DNA from: Lewinellaceae bacterium
GTDB taxonomy: Bacteria > Bacteroidota > Bacteroidia > Chitinophagales > Saprospiraceae
Reading direction: 5' to 3'
Assembly: GCA_020636315.1 (NCBI GenBank)
Contig: JACJYA010000013.1
Location: 62,001-126,000, forward strand
DNA length: 64,000 nt
In this document: in pieces, positions 17,797 through 26,813 of the stretch
How positions within the stretch are numbered: position 1 is the first letter of the stretch
Layout of the letters: every line of letters begins with the position of its first letter
Notes under the pieces: generated by a model
What the model saw: the letters and a program-made list of their open reading frames with translations, nothing else
The model's database searches: none
Told to the model about the DNA's origin: nothing
Translations under genes and position numbers: made by a program

Positions 17797-17952
17797 ATGG
17801 TAGTCATTATCCTGTTTCTCCTAATCGCTTACAACTTAATAAGCATGATCCATGAGAAGACCAACTCCGTGTTTAAAGACATCCGCTTCTGGCTTGTCCT
17901 CGCCTCCTTTTTTCTCCTCCTCTGGATAGCCGTGAAGAGCTATCCGGTGTAA
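17797..17952 (+). CDS. Small two-helix membrane protein, 51 residues
   Basis: An ATG at 17797 opens a 51-residue frame: VVIILFLLIAYNLISMI, a charged loop (HEKTNSVFKDIRF), then WLVLASFFLLLWIAVKSY. Two transmembrane helices with a positive loop make a hairpin topology likely. It lies 112 bases before the second mechanosensitive channel gene on the same strand and could be an accessory peptide, but nothing proves this. An 8-bp inverted repeat (TAAGGCAA at 17741, TTGCCTTA at 17790) precedes and touches its start codon. Confidence 0.5.
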   Translation: MVVIILFLLIAYNLISMIHEKTNSVFKDIRFWLVLASFFLLLWIAVKSYPV

Positions 17953-18064
17953 GGAAAAGGAAAGGACAGTAGATAAGATTGAAGAGGCTCAAAACTAAAA
18001 AGCAAGCTTCTCCTTCCGAACAATACCATTGGTTTTCGCTTTTATCAAAGGAAAACCTTTTTAC

Positions 18065-19165
18065 ATGTTCTCCGGATTATTTGAAAATGCTTCTGAATGG
18101 CTGCAGACCGGGGCCATATTCGCCGGTTCGGCCTTTGCCGGCTTCCTTGTGGCCTGGACGGCTTTCAAGCTGTTCAAACTTTACGGGAGGAGGCGGGATG
18201 TCCTGTTGCTGCGCTCCATCAATAACAATCTGCGTACGCCGGTTTTATGGCTGGTGCCTGTGCTTTTTGCCCTGGCGGTACCCTATGCTTTTGGGGTGCC
18301 TGCCGGAAAAGCCCAAACCATCAGATTACTCCTCGAAATAGCGATGTATATCGCAGCCGGCGCCTTGTTCGTACAGTTGGTGGATGTAGTCAGTGACCTG
18401 GTTCGAGACCGCTACCGGATCGATGTGCAGGACAACCTGGAAGAGCGGAAGATCATTACCCAGTTTCAGTACATCAAACGGGTGATCATTTCAGTGGCCA
18501 TTGTCGTAGTCATTGCCTTCATCCTTTTACAATTCAACCAGGTAAGAGAGCTCGGCGCAGGCCTGCTCACCTCCGCCGGTGTTGCCGGGATCATCATTGG
18601 TTTGGCAGCCCAGAAATCTATCGCCAACCTGCTGGCGGGCTTTCAGCTTGCCTTTACCCAGCCCATCCGCATAGATGATGTGGTGATCGTCGAGGGGGAG
18701 TGGGGCCGCATTGAGGAAATCACGCTGACCTATGTGGTGGTTCGCATCTGGGATGAACGCCGCCTGGTGGTGCCGCTCAATTATTTCAACGAAAAACCCT
18801 TTCAGAACTGGACCCGCACTTCCGCTCAACTGCTGGGCTATGTCTATTTATATACCGATTACCGCCTTCCGGTGGAGGAACTCCGCAAGTATTACTTCGC
18901 GATCATCGAACAACACGAAAAATGGGATGGCCGGGTGAAGAATATTCAGGTGACGAATTCAGACCGCTATTCCATGGAGGTGCGTATCCTCATGAGCGCC
19001 CGCAATGCCCCTGACGCATGGGACCTGCGGTGTGATATCCGCGAGCAACTCATTTCCTTCATCCAGAAAAACTATCCGGAATGCCTGCCGCGGACGCGGG
19101 TGGAAATGCCGGGCTCCGAACCCCGAATCCCGAATCCCGAACCCCGAATTCCAGGTAATGAATAA
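18065..19165 (+). CDS. Second mechanosensitive ion channel (MscS superfamily, larger form)
   Basis: 366 residues. I chose the ATG at 18065 over a TTG at 18029. There are about four membrane helices. The last matches the MscS pore and beta-domain region (VAGIIIGLAAQKSIANLLAG, then FTQPIRIDDVVIVEGEWGRI). The downstream block (TYVVVRIWDERRLVVPLNYF) is typical of the YnaI/YbdG-like branch. It probably protects against osmotic downshock. The last residues (PRIPNPEPRIPG) are encoded by a CCCGAAT-type tandem repeat (about 19110-19155), suggesting the tail was lengthened by an intergenic repeat. It is convergent with the VWA chimera, 3 bases apart. Confidence 0.88.
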   Translation: MFSGLFENASEWLQTGAIFAGSAFAGFLVAWTAFKLFKLYGRRRDVLLLRSINNNLRTPVLWLVPVLFALAVPYAFGVPAGKAQTIRLLLEIAMYIAAGALFVQLVDVVSDLVRDRYRIDVQDNLEERKIITQFQYIKRVIISVAIVVVIAFILLQFNQVRELGAGLLTSAGVAGIIIGLAAQKSIANLLAGFQLAFTQPIRIDDVVIVEGEWGRIEEITLTYVVVRIWDERRLVVPLNYFNEKPFQNWTRTSAQLLGYVYLYTDYRLPVEELRKYYFAIIEQHEKWDGRVKNIQVTNSDRYSMEVRILMSARNAPDAWDLRCDIREQLISFIQKNYPECLPRTRVEMPGSEPRIPNPEPRIPGNE

Positions 19166-19168
19166 CCC

Positions 19169-21106
19169 TCAAGGCCTTCTTTCCACCACCAGCTTTTCCA
19201 CGGCCGCCTCATCGCCTTTGTGCAGTTCCAGAAGGTAGAGGCCCGGCGCCCAGTTGGCGGCATCGAATTCGTGGTCTCCTTTGTTCAGCTTTTCCTTTTC
19301 CTGAATGAGCCGGCCCTCCAGGTTTCTGACAGCCAGCCTGTCAAATCCCTTTTCCAGCCGCAGATAGAACTGCCCGGTTGCCGGGTTTGGGAAGCATTTC
19401 ACCCGGGAAAGCAGCGCCGGGTTGAGCTTTCCCGGCGGAGGAAGCACCGGCCCCGCCTCTTCCCCGCAGGGTTTCTGGATCGCATTTTCCAGAATGAGCT
19501 TAACCAGGAGGTCGTTGAGGAATTGCACTTCGTAGGGGCCGGAAGTCGGTTCTATATGGCCGCCGCCGATGCCGCTGTGGCTGGTGAGGAAAGCATAGAC
19601 GCCGTTGGTGCTGATAGCGAGAGCTTTCATCAGGTATTCCGTTGACTTGTCGATGCCGCTGCCGGTGACGGGGATGATCTTGATGCCCATTTCTGCTGCC
19701 TGCTGAATGCTTTGCTTCAGGCTCTGCCTGATCTCCGGCGTTTGGTGAGGCGGTGCATCCAGGATGAGAAAGATGAGGCGGGTGGCAGCCGCCGGGTTCC
19801 AGTTCTGTTCCTGCAGGGCCTTCGCCAGAGCAACCTCTACCGCTTCGGGGCCGTCACCGCCGCCCTGGGCTCCCTGTTGCCGGATAAACGCGAGGGTAGA
19901 ATCCAGCTTGGCCGTAAGCGGGCTGCTGCGGGTGAGGTAAGCATCATTGTGGTCGCGGTAGAACAACGCACCGGTGCGCAGCTCGGTATCCGGCAGATTG
20001 CTTTCGACCCGCAGGATGGCATCCTCCAGCTCAGCCTTCAGGTAATTGATCTCGTCCGTCATCGACCCGGTGGCATCAACGACGAAGAACACATCGGCGG
20101 CCGTTGCTTCCGGGCAACCGGTTTTCAGCTCGGCCTGGTTTATTCCTTTGGCGCGGGGTTGCGGCTGGCCGATGCGTGCTTCATATTCCCTGTAATCCAG
20201 TTCTATTGATTCCGGAGATCCGGCATCGTCGGCCCACAGTTCCGCCAGGCCGTTATTGTCGGTAAGGGCCGTCCACAAGACCTTTCCCTCCCGGCTCATC
20301 AGGCGGGCCCGGCAGTTGGCTACCGGAACGCCTTTGTTGTTTTTTACCTCAACCGTGAAGCGGTTTCGGGGCGCCAGCTCCCAGGCCTGGGTGTAGGGCA
20401 GGAAATCTTCCTCCAGCAGCTCCGCCCAGGTTTCCCAGTTGTCGAGGTCGCTCCACTCGCCGGCGGTGAGCTGGCCCGCCGGTACGCCCGGCGCAGCAGC
20501 TTCAGCGGGCCCGGCAGGAGTGGCGGGGGTGGAGGGCGCCCCTCCTTCCGGAACCAGGCCGCCCCGCACCCGGATGCCGTCGATATAATAATCGGTGGCA
20601 TCGCGCCGGCTGCCCCGGACGGACGGCGTTTCGGTTTTTCCTTTCCCTTTTTTCCTGTGAGCTGCTCTGCCGCCGCCGGAACTGCCCGGGCGGACCCGGC
20701 TGGAAGTAATGACAGCGCCGGAGGTGGTGTTGTCCATTTCAACCAGAGGCACCCGGTATTCCGTCACCACTACTTCGTCCAGGATGACGCCTTCGGAGGC
20801 CATTTCTATGTCCAGCCGGTTGGCCTTTCCTTCCAGGACTTTGACATCAGAGATCCTTTTTTTGGCAAAGCCTACATAAGTTGTTTCAACCTCATAGGCC
20901 CCGGGGCCGATTTCGGGAAAGGTGTAATTGCCGTCGAAGTCCGTTTCCGTGCCGTTGGCCAGCACGCCGTTCTTGTAGAGCGCTACCGAACAAAAGATGA
21001 TGGGTTCGCCGGTATCGGCATCGGTTACTTTTCCGTAAAGGCTGGTTTGGGAAAAAGCAACAGAACCGCACAAGCTGGCGGTGAGCAGCAGGATAGTTGT
21101 TTTCAT
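19169..21106 (-). CDS. Chimeric surface protein: carboxypeptidase-regulatory domain, plug-like segment, VWA domain, T9SS tail
   Basis: 645 residues with a signal peptide to about residue 19. Residues 21-105 are a CarboxypepD_reg-like beta domain (LYGKVTDADTGEPIIFCSV). Residues 106-182 resemble the start of a TonB-receptor plug (GVILDEVVVTEYRVPLVE, DYYIDGIRVRGG), but no receptor barrel follows. A Pro/Ala-rich linker is at about 190-212. A von Willebrand factor A domain begins near 337 with a MIDAS motif DATGSMT (344-350). The C-terminus is a type A T9SS tail (FPNPATGQFYLRLE). It is probably a surface adhesin or scaffold. The reuse of receptor-like N-terminal parts without a barrel is notable. 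It has a long structured leader upstream. Confidence 0.8.
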   Translation of the reverse strand: MKTTILLLTASLCGSVAFSQTSLYGKVTDADTGEPIIFCSVALYKNGVLANGTETDFDGNYTFPEIGPGAYEVETTYVGFAKKRISDVKVLEGKANRLDIEMASEGVILDEVVVTEYRVPLVEMDNTTSGAVITSSRVRPGSSGGGRAAHRKKGKGKTETPSVRGSRRDATDYYIDGIRVRGGLVPEGGAPSTPATPAGPAEAAAPGVPAGQLTAGEWSDLDNWETWAELLEEDFLPYTQAWELAPRNRFTVEVKNNKGVPVANCRARLMSREGKVLWTALTDNNGLAELWADDAGSPESIELDYREYEARIGQPQPRAKGINQAELKTGCPEATAADVFFVVDATGSMTDEINYLKAELEDAILRVESNLPDTELRTGALFYRDHNDAYLTRSSPLTAKLDSTLAFIRQQGAQGGGDGPEAVEVALAKALQEQNWNPAAATRLIFLILDAPPHQTPEIRQSLKQSIQQAAEMGIKIIPVTGSGIDKSTEYLMKALAISTNGVYAFLTSHSGIGGGHIEPTSGPYEVQFLNDLLVKLILENAIQKPCGEEAGPVLPPPGKLNPALLSRVKCFPNPATGQFYLRLEKGFDRLAVRNLEGRLIQEKEKLNKGDHEFDAANWAPGLYLLELHKGDEAAVEKLVVERRP

Positions 21107-21243
21107 AGCTTTGATATTGATGTGGCCACCGGGCAGCGAAAGGAGAGAGAGCCTCCTTCGCTGTTACCGGTGTAAAAATGTTCTCAATCGGTGTTTCGGC
21201 GCCAGAACAGCCGGGTGGTAGGCCATTTTTGCGTTCTGGTATG

Positions 21244-21468
21244 AAAAAACTGGCTCACTGCGGCCTTTCCGGAGAAAGGGTGGCCGGTGAGCCAGGTGTT
21301 AAACCCTGTTTGTTAGTGAGAGGCCCTAAGGAGCCGGGCGAAGGAAGTGCCTTTTTCCGGCACTCCTTCGCATCGGTAGAATAAGCTTTCATAGCCTGTA
21401 AAAATGGAATTTTGGGGCTTTAAATAGGGTGTTAGGCTTTGTCATGAATCTCTTCTGTTTCAAAAGTA
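21244..21468 (-). ncRNA. Candidate small RNA or attenuated leader of the VWA chimera gene
   Basis: A minus-strand -7 element TACTTTTG (21461-21468) would start a transcript near 21455. About 85 bases on comes a 13-bp hairpin with one bulge (21338-21371), then a strong hairpin (CTGGCTCAC... with ...GTGAGCCAG, 21250-21295) followed by TTTTTT, which has the form of an intrinsic terminator. Read-through would reach the VWA chimera at 21106 after two more hairpins. It does not resemble 6S, SRP, RNase P or tmRNA as far as I can see. Confidence 0.4.
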
Positions 21469-21656
21469 GGCGATAAATTCGGGGGAGGGTAACCATTATT
21501 TGGGTTTTTGTCAGGTTTCAGAACGATTGAATTTGAATTTATTGTTTTTTATCAGGGTTTCAGGTGAGGTTTTAGAACAGGTTTCAAATGACAGAAAGGT
21601 GTTTTTTCTTCTGGAATTTCGCCAACCCTGCCACCTGCCTATATCTTTTACTCCTT

Positions 21657-21688
21657 TTTGTCTTTTCCGGCCCTAATGCGTACCTTTG
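21657..21688 (+). promoter_or_regulatory. Bacteroidota-type promoter of purH
   Basis: TTTG at 21657-21660 and TACCTTTG at 21681-21688 with 20 bases between. The predicted start leaves a leader of about 55-60 bases before the ATG at 21753. Confidence 0.65.
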
Positions 21689-21752
21689 CACATCTTTTTT
21701 ACAATCCACCTGCTTTCGGCACCCATTGCCGGGAGGCCACAGTCAAAATACC

Positions 21753-23279
21753 ATGGCAACAAAAAAGATCAGATCCGCACTCATTTCCGTTTATCACAAG
21801 GATGGGCTGGAGCCTATCGCCCGGGAATTACAGCGTCTGGGCGTCAGGATTTATTCCACCGGCGGCACCCAGCGCTTTATCGAAGGGTTGGGCATTGAAG
21901 TAGAAGCCGTAGAGCAATTGACGTCTTATCCTTCCATACTCGACGGGAGGGTGAAGACCCTTCACCCCAAGGTCTTTGGCGGCCTGCTGGCCCGCCGGGA
22001 GGAAGGCCACCTGGCCCAGCTGGAACAATACGATATCCCTGAGATCGACCTGGTTATCGTTGACCTTTATCCTTTTGAGGAAACTGTAGCCGGAACGGAT
22101 GATGAAAGCGAGATCATCGAGAAGATCGACATCGGCGGCATCGCCCTGATCCGCGGAGCGGCCAAGAACTTCAACGATGTGGTGGTCGTTCCGTCAAAGG
22201 CCGAATACAGCTTGTTGCTTCACCTGCTGAAGGAACAGCACGGTGAAACCACCCTGGCTGAGCGCCGGGAACTGGCGCGCCGGGCCTTCCTGGTATCTTC
22301 CCACTACGATACGGCGATATTCCAGTACTTCAATGGTGACAAGTCGGGCGAAGTGTTCAAGCACAGCATTGCGGAGAGCCAGCCCCTGCGTTACGGAGAG
22401 AACCCCCATCAGGAGGGCGTCTTTTACGGGCGGCTGGAAGACATGTTTGAAAAGATCGGCGGCAAGGAATTGTCCTACAACAACCTGGTCGATATCGATG
22501 CGGCGGTGAGCCTGATGCGGGAGTTCAGAGAGGCTGCCCCTACCTTTGCCATTCTCAAGCACACCAACTCCTGCGGCGTGGCTACCCGCCCCACCATCCT
22601 GCAGGCCTGGAAGGACGCTCTGGCCGGAGATAATATATCGGCTTTCGGCGGCATCCTGATCAGCAATTCGGCCATTGACCTGCCCACAGCCCAGGAGATC
22701 GACAAAATATTCTACGAAGTGCTCATCGCTCCTGCTTTCGATGACGATGCCCTGGAGCTGCTTTCCAAAAAGAAGAAGCGCATCCTTTTGCGCATTAAAA
22801 AGTGGCACGTCAACCGGCGCACCTTTAAGAGCCTGCTCAACGGCGTTATCGAGCAGGATGCGGACCTCAGAACAGAGGAGGCGGATGAGCTGAAGAGGGT
22901 AACCCGGAAAGCGCCGACGCCGGAAGAAGTGGAAGACCTGCTTTTTGCCAACATTTGCGTCAAGCACCTGAAGTCGAACACAATAGTTTTGGTCAAGGAT
23001 AAGCAACTCATCGGAATGGGGTGCGGGCAGACTTCCCGGGTCGATGCCCTGAAGCAGGCGATCCTCAAAGCGAGAAGTTTCGGCTTTAACCTGGAAGGAG
23101 CCGTGATGGCTTCCGATGCCTTTTTTCCTTTCTCCGACTCGGTGCAGATCGCTCAGGAAGCGGGGATCACGGCTGTGGTTCAGCCGGGCGGTTCCATTAA
23201 AGACCAGGAGAGCATCGATTTCTGCGATGAGCACGGCATGGCCATGGTGTTTACCGGGGTGCGCCACTTCAAGCACTGA
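21753..23279 (+). CDS. purH: Bifunctional AICAR formyltransferase / IMP cyclohydrolase
   Basis: 508 residues, the normal length. The frame is open from 21588, but that upstream part includes the promoter; the ATG at 21753 gives the family start MATKKIRSALISVYHKDG. The N-terminal MGS-fold IMP cyclohydrolase domain shows STGGTQRFIEG and DLVIVDLYPFEETV. The C-terminal formyltransferase domain has LRYGENPHQEG, AILKHTNSCGVA and ASDAFFPFSDS. It carries out the last two steps of purine synthesis (AICAR to FAICAR to IMP). Its stop overlaps the coaX start by one base, so it leads the purH-coaX-OMP-TPR run. Confidence 0.96.
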   Translation: MATKKIRSALISVYHKDGLEPIARELQRLGVRIYSTGGTQRFIEGLGIEVEAVEQLTSYPSILDGRVKTLHPKVFGGLLARREEGHLAQLEQYDIPEIDLVIVDLYPFEETVAGTDDESEIIEKIDIGGIALIRGAAKNFNDVVVVPSKAEYSLLLHLLKEQHGETTLAERRELARRAFLVSSHYDTAIFQYFNGDKSGEVFKHSIAESQPLRYGENPHQEGVFYGRLEDMFEKIGGKELSYNNLVDIDAAVSLMREFREAAPTFAILKHTNSCGVATRPTILQAWKDALAGDNISAFGGILISNSAIDLPTAQEIDKIFYEVLIAPAFDDDALELLSKKKKRILLRIKKWHVNRRTFKSLLNGVIEQDADLRTEEADELKRVTRKAPTPEEVEDLLFANICVKHLKSNTIVLVKDKQLIGMGCGQTSRVDALKQAILKARSFGFNLEGAVMASDAFFPFSDSVQIAQEAGITAVVQPGGSIKDQESIDFCDEHGMAMVFTGVRHFKH

Positions 23280-24013
23280 TGAACCTGGTAATTGACATAG
23301 GTAATACGCTGGCAAAGGTTGGCGTTTTCAAGGATGGTGAGTTGCAATACCGGGAAGCCCGGGAAAAATGGGAAATTGACGAATTAATGGCCCTGGGAAC
23401 CAACCATAACGTGCAAAATGTCATCTTATCTACTGTGGCGGGGGCTCTTGCGGGCCCTTTGCGGGAAGCCCTTGACAGCCGTTTTGTCTTCATGGAACTG
23501 AATGCTGCCACGCCGCTGCCCATAGCGAACCGTTACCGAACACCCGAAACATTAGGAAAAGACCGGCTGGCTGCCGTTGTGGGAGCTTTTGTGCTCTTTC
23601 CGCGACAGGCCTGCCTGGTGGTGGATGCAGGGACCTGCATTACCTATGACGTGCTGAACCCGGAAGGGGAGTACCTGGGCGGAAATATCAGCCCAGGTAT
23701 AGGTATGCGGCTGAGGGCCATGCATCAGTTCACCGCCCGGCTTCCTCTGGTGCAGCCGGGGCCGGTGGAGGAATGGGTGGGCAACAGTACCGAAACCGCC
23801 CTGCGCAATGGCGCTCAGGTGGGCGCTTTGCTGGAAGCGGAAGGTTTTTTGCAGTATTGCCGCTCCCGTTTTAGAGGCCTGAAGGCTATTTTTACCGGCG
23901 GCGATGCGGATTTTTTTGCAAAGCGCCTGAAAAGCGAGATATTTGTGAACCACAATTTAGTCCTCATTGGGCTGGATCAAATCTTAAACTATAATGTCAA
24001 GCGTTTGGAGTAG
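23279..24013 (+). CDS. coaX: Type III pantothenate kinase
   Basis: 244 residues. Family motifs are NLVIDIGNTLAKVGVF (phosphate-1), RYRTPETLGKDRLAA, CLVVDAGTCITYDVL and GGNISPGIGMRLRAMH, with GLKAIFTGGDADFFA near the end. It phosphorylates pantothenate in the first step of CoA synthesis; type III enzymes resist CoA feedback and need a monovalent cation. The ATG overlaps the purH stop (TGATG) and the end overlaps the next gene by 20 bases, indicating one transcript. Confidence 0.95.
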   Translation: MNLVIDIGNTLAKVGVFKDGELQYREAREKWEIDELMALGTNHNVQNVILSTVAGALAGPLREALDSRFVFMELNAATPLPIANRYRTPETLGKDRLAAVVGAFVLFPRQACLVVDAGTCITYDVLNPEGEYLGGNISPGIGMRLRAMHQFTARLPLVQPGPVEEWVGNSTETALRNGAQVGALLEAEGFLQYCRSRFRGLKAIFTGGDADFFAKRLKSEIFVNHNLVLIGLDQILNYNVKRLE

Positions 24014-25346
24014 AATTGTTGGAACGGTAGCCCTCTGTTGCTACACATTGGCTGTGCTTGCGCAAAACGCTACCATTACTCCTAAGATCAACTCCCCTTT
24101 TTCCCGTTTTGGGCTGGGCAATTTCATTTCCCAGTATTACGCCGGCCCGGGCGGAATGGGCGGCCTGAGTGCTGCTTTCCAGGATCCCTACCTCCTCAAC
24201 ACCCTCAACCCGGCTTCACTGGCCAGCCTGCAGGCCACCGCTTTTGAGGTGGGCCTGAACGCCCAGTACTCCGGCCTTAAAAGCGACGGCGCCTCGGAGG
24301 GCATCTGGAGCGGCAACCTGGACTATCTGGCTCTGGGCTTCCCACTGATCAACCCGATCAATGAAGTGCTGGACCGCAAGCGCTCGGGGCTGGGGCTGGG
24401 AATGGCCTTTGCATTGCAACCTTACACTGTGGTCGGGTACAATATTGAATCCACTTCGGTACAGGAAGAGCTGGGGCCCACCACCAATTACCTGAAGGGC
24501 ACCGGGGGCACCAACCGCCTGATGTGGAGCAACGCACTGAGATATAAAGGGCTGAGTGGCGGTTTCACCTTCGGCTATATGTTCGGCCAGCTGACCAACA
24601 GCCGGCGCGTGGAGTTCGACAGCCTGGAGCTGGCCTATGTGACCGAGTTCCTCGATGAAGTCAGCCTCAACGGGTTCTTCTGGGAGGCCGGCCTGCAATA
24701 TACCCACGATTTTAAGAAGCTCAATGCCGAGGGGGAAAGGGAATCGTCGGGCAGAAGGCTCACCGTGGGCCTGTACGGCAACTCCACCGATAACTTTAAT
24801 ACCAACACCAGGCGTTTCGCCGAACGGTACAGCTTTGACTTCAACGTTCAGGATACGATCGTCGATGAACCCAGCCTGAAGCAGAAGGGGGCGCTGCCCT
24901 CGAGCCTGACGGTAGGGGTTATGTACGAGGACGTCAACGACTTCCGGTTCGGGCTGGAATACGGTATGGAGAACTGGAGTGAATACGTCAATGAGGCCAA
25001 GCCCGATTCAACCCTTCTGGACACCTGGCGTTTCAGAGCTGGCGTTGAATGGATACCTGACTATCAGTCTTATAACAATTATTTCGAGCGGATGCGCTAT
25101 CGTTTCGGGTTTTTCTACGGGCTGGACCCGCGCAGCTTCGGCGGCGAACAGCTCAAGGAGTACGGAGTCTCGGTTGGTTTCGGCTTTCCTATAATCATGA
25201 GCCGGCAGCGCGTTTCTTTCATCAACCTGTCGGTTGAGGCCGGCCAGTTTGGCCTGGCTGATACTTTACAGGAAACTTTCGTCAAAATGACATTAGGGTT
25301 TACACTCAACGATAACACTTGGTTTTTCAAACGAAAATTTAATTAA
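23994..25346 (+). CDS. Outer membrane beta-barrel-like protein of the coaX cluster
   Basis: 450 residues with a signal peptide ending near VLAQ. The mature part starts NSPFSRFGLGNFISQYYAG and is rich in alternating aromatic/polar strands and short turns (NLDYLALGFPL, GGFTFGYMFGQL, YRFGFFYGL). It ends in a hydrophobic aromatic strand (NDNTWFFKRKFN), as expected of an outer membrane barrel. Proteins of this kind typically follow coaX in Bacteroidota genomes. The role is not known; transport of hydrophobic compounds or an envelope assembly role are possibilities. It overlaps coaX by 20 bases and ends 2 bases before the TPR gene. Confidence 0.75.
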   Translation: MSSVWSRIVGTVALCCYTLAVLAQNATITPKINSPFSRFGLGNFISQYYAGPGGMGGLSAAFQDPYLLNTLNPASLASLQATAFEVGLNAQYSGLKSDGASEGIWSGNLDYLALGFPLINPINEVLDRKRSGLGLGMAFALQPYTVVGYNIESTSVQEELGPTTNYLKGTGGTNRLMWSNALRYKGLSGGFTFGYMFGQLTNSRRVEFDSLELAYVTEFLDEVSLNGFFWEAGLQYTHDFKKLNAEGERESSGRRLTVGLYGNSTDNFNTNTRRFAERYSFDFNVQDTIVDEPSLKQKGALPSSLTVGVMYEDVNDFRFGLEYGMENWSEYVNEAKPDSTLLDTWRFRAGVEWIPDYQSYNNYFERMRYRFGFFYGLDPRSFGGEQLKEYGVSVGFGFPIIMSRQRVSFINLSVEAGQFGLADTLQETFVKMTLGFTLNDNTWFFKRKFN

Positions 25347-25348
25347 TC

Positions 25349-26752
25349 ATGAAGGTATTACGCATTTCGTCCATAGCGTTCCTGCTGGTGAGCTTCTTCT
25401 CTGCTTCGCTCATGGCGCAGTGTGAGACGTGGAATAACTCTCCGAAAAAAGAAGAGGCGGAAAACGCCCACGTTTTGTATCGCGGTGTAGTTAAAGGCAA
25501 GGACGCCACTGAGCTCGAAAGCCTTGGTGCTGAAGAATTCAACCTGGCTTACAACAACTGGAAGAAAGCCTACGATATCGCACCGGCTGCCGACGGGCAA
25601 CGCCCTTCCCATTACTCCGACGGCCGTAACCTGCTGAAGGTAAAATACAAGCGGGCCACCGATGAAGCGGAAAAAAAAGAACTGGCCGCCAGGATACTGG
25701 AACTGTACGACCAGCAGGCCCAATGCTATGAAAACGAAGCCTACCTGATGGGGCGTAAGGCCTTCGATATGTTCTACATGCCGGAATACGGCTACCGGCA
25801 GGAAACTTACGACGCCTTAAAAAAAGCGCTGGAGCTGGGCGGTAATGATTCGGAGTATATCCTGCTGGAGCCCATGGCCCAGATCCTGGTTTACTTCTAT
25901 AAGTCCGGAAAGGTTGATCAGGTGGAAGCTCAGAAAGTCTATACTCAGCTGGAAAAGATCGCCGATTACAACATCGAGAACAATGAACGCTTCAGCGAGT
26001 ATTACGAGTCCGCCAAAGCTCGTATGAGCTCCCAATTTAACGAAATAGAAGATGAGGTGTTCGATTGTGCTTATTTCAAGAAAAAGCTCCTGCCGCAGTA
26101 TGAGGAAAATCCGAATGACCTGGAGGTCGTAAAGTACGTGTATGTTAAACTGCGCCAGCAGGGCTGCGACACTACGGAGGCCGTAGTGGCCGAGCTGAAG
26201 GCAACTTATGAATCTTTGGCCAAGTCCATCAACGATTCTCTTGAGGTCGTTCGCCGCCAAAATAACCCCTGCTACGACGCCAGCCAGCTTCAGCAGGAAG
26301 GTGAATACAGCCGGGCATTGCAACGCTACGAAGAGTGCCTGGAAGTGACCACTGACGCCGATGCGCGCGCCCAGGTCTATTACAGTATCGCCTCCATCAA
26401 ACTGTACCGCCAGAACAATACCGGCGGCGCCGTTTCCGCCGCCCGCCAGGCTGCCAGCCTCAAATCCGGCTGGGGCCGCCCCTACATCCTTATCGGTGAC
26501 GCCTACGCCAAGATGGGCCGCGCCTGTGATGACTGGACTTCCCGCCTGGCCGTATTGGCCGCCATCGAGAAGTACGCCTACGCCAGGTCGATCGACCCGG
26601 AAGCGGCAGATGACGCCAACAAGCGCATCGGGCAATACTCCGACGCCATTCCGGCCCGTCAGGACGGCTTCATGCGAGGCCTGAAGGAAGGCCAGTCCGT
26701 TTCGGTCGGCTGTGGTATCGGTGAGACGGTGAAGCTGCGCTTTAAGGATTAG
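25349..26752 (+). CDS. Exported tetratricopeptide-repeat protein of the coaX cluster
   Basis: 467 residues with a signal peptide (VLRISSIAFLLVSFFSASLMAQ). It is almost entirely helical. TPR-like pairs are visible, such as YSRALQRYEECLEVTTDAD with AQVYYSIASIKLYR, and GRPYILIGDAYAKMG. The C-terminus (SVGCGIGETVKLRF) looks like a short beta element. It probably acts as a periplasmic protein-protein interaction platform working with the outer membrane protein encoded 2 bases upstream. A terminator-like hairpin follows. Confidence 0.75.
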   Translation: MKVLRISSIAFLLVSFFSASLMAQCETWNNSPKKEEAENAHVLYRGVVKGKDATELESLGAEEFNLAYNNWKKAYDIAPAADGQRPSHYSDGRNLLKVKYKRATDEAEKKELAARILELYDQQAQCYENEAYLMGRKAFDMFYMPEYGYRQETYDALKKALELGGNDSEYILLEPMAQILVYFYKSGKVDQVEAQKVYTQLEKIADYNIENNERFSEYYESAKARMSSQFNEIEDEVFDCAYFKKKLLPQYEENPNDLEVVKYVYVKLRQQGCDTTEAVVAELKATYESLAKSINDSLEVVRRQNNPCYDASQLQQEGEYSRALQRYEECLEVTTDADARAQVYYSIASIKLYRQNNTGGAVSAARQAASLKSGWGRPYILIGDAYAKMGRACDDWTSRLAVLAAIEKYAYARSIDPEAADDANKRIGQYSDAIPARQDGFMRGLKEGQSVSVGCGIGETVKLRFKD

Positions 26753-26769
26753 TAGCCGTAAATTCGCAT

Positions 26770-26807
26770 ATTCGGGATTCGTGATCGGGACACCACGAAT
26801 CCCGAAT
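26770..26807. terminator. Bidirectional terminator-like hairpin built of CCCGAAT repeats
   Basis: A perfect 14-bp stem (ATTCGGGATTCGTG, 26770-26783; CACGAATCCCGAAT, 26794-26807) with a 10-base loop lies between the convergent TPR and nadE genes. The right arm continues as a CCCGAAT tandem repeat to 26813. Confidence 0.6.
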
Positions 26808-26813
26808 CCCGAA

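Larger units (their letters stand above)
21107..21752. other. Large intergenic region with four minus-strand hairpins and the purH promoter
   Basis: About 650 bases between divergent genes. Hairpins, listed right to left in the minus-strand reading direction: 21338-21371, 21250-21295 (followed by TTTTTT on the minus strand), 21202-21239 and 21136-21165. No supported protein frame is present. Confidence 0.6.
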
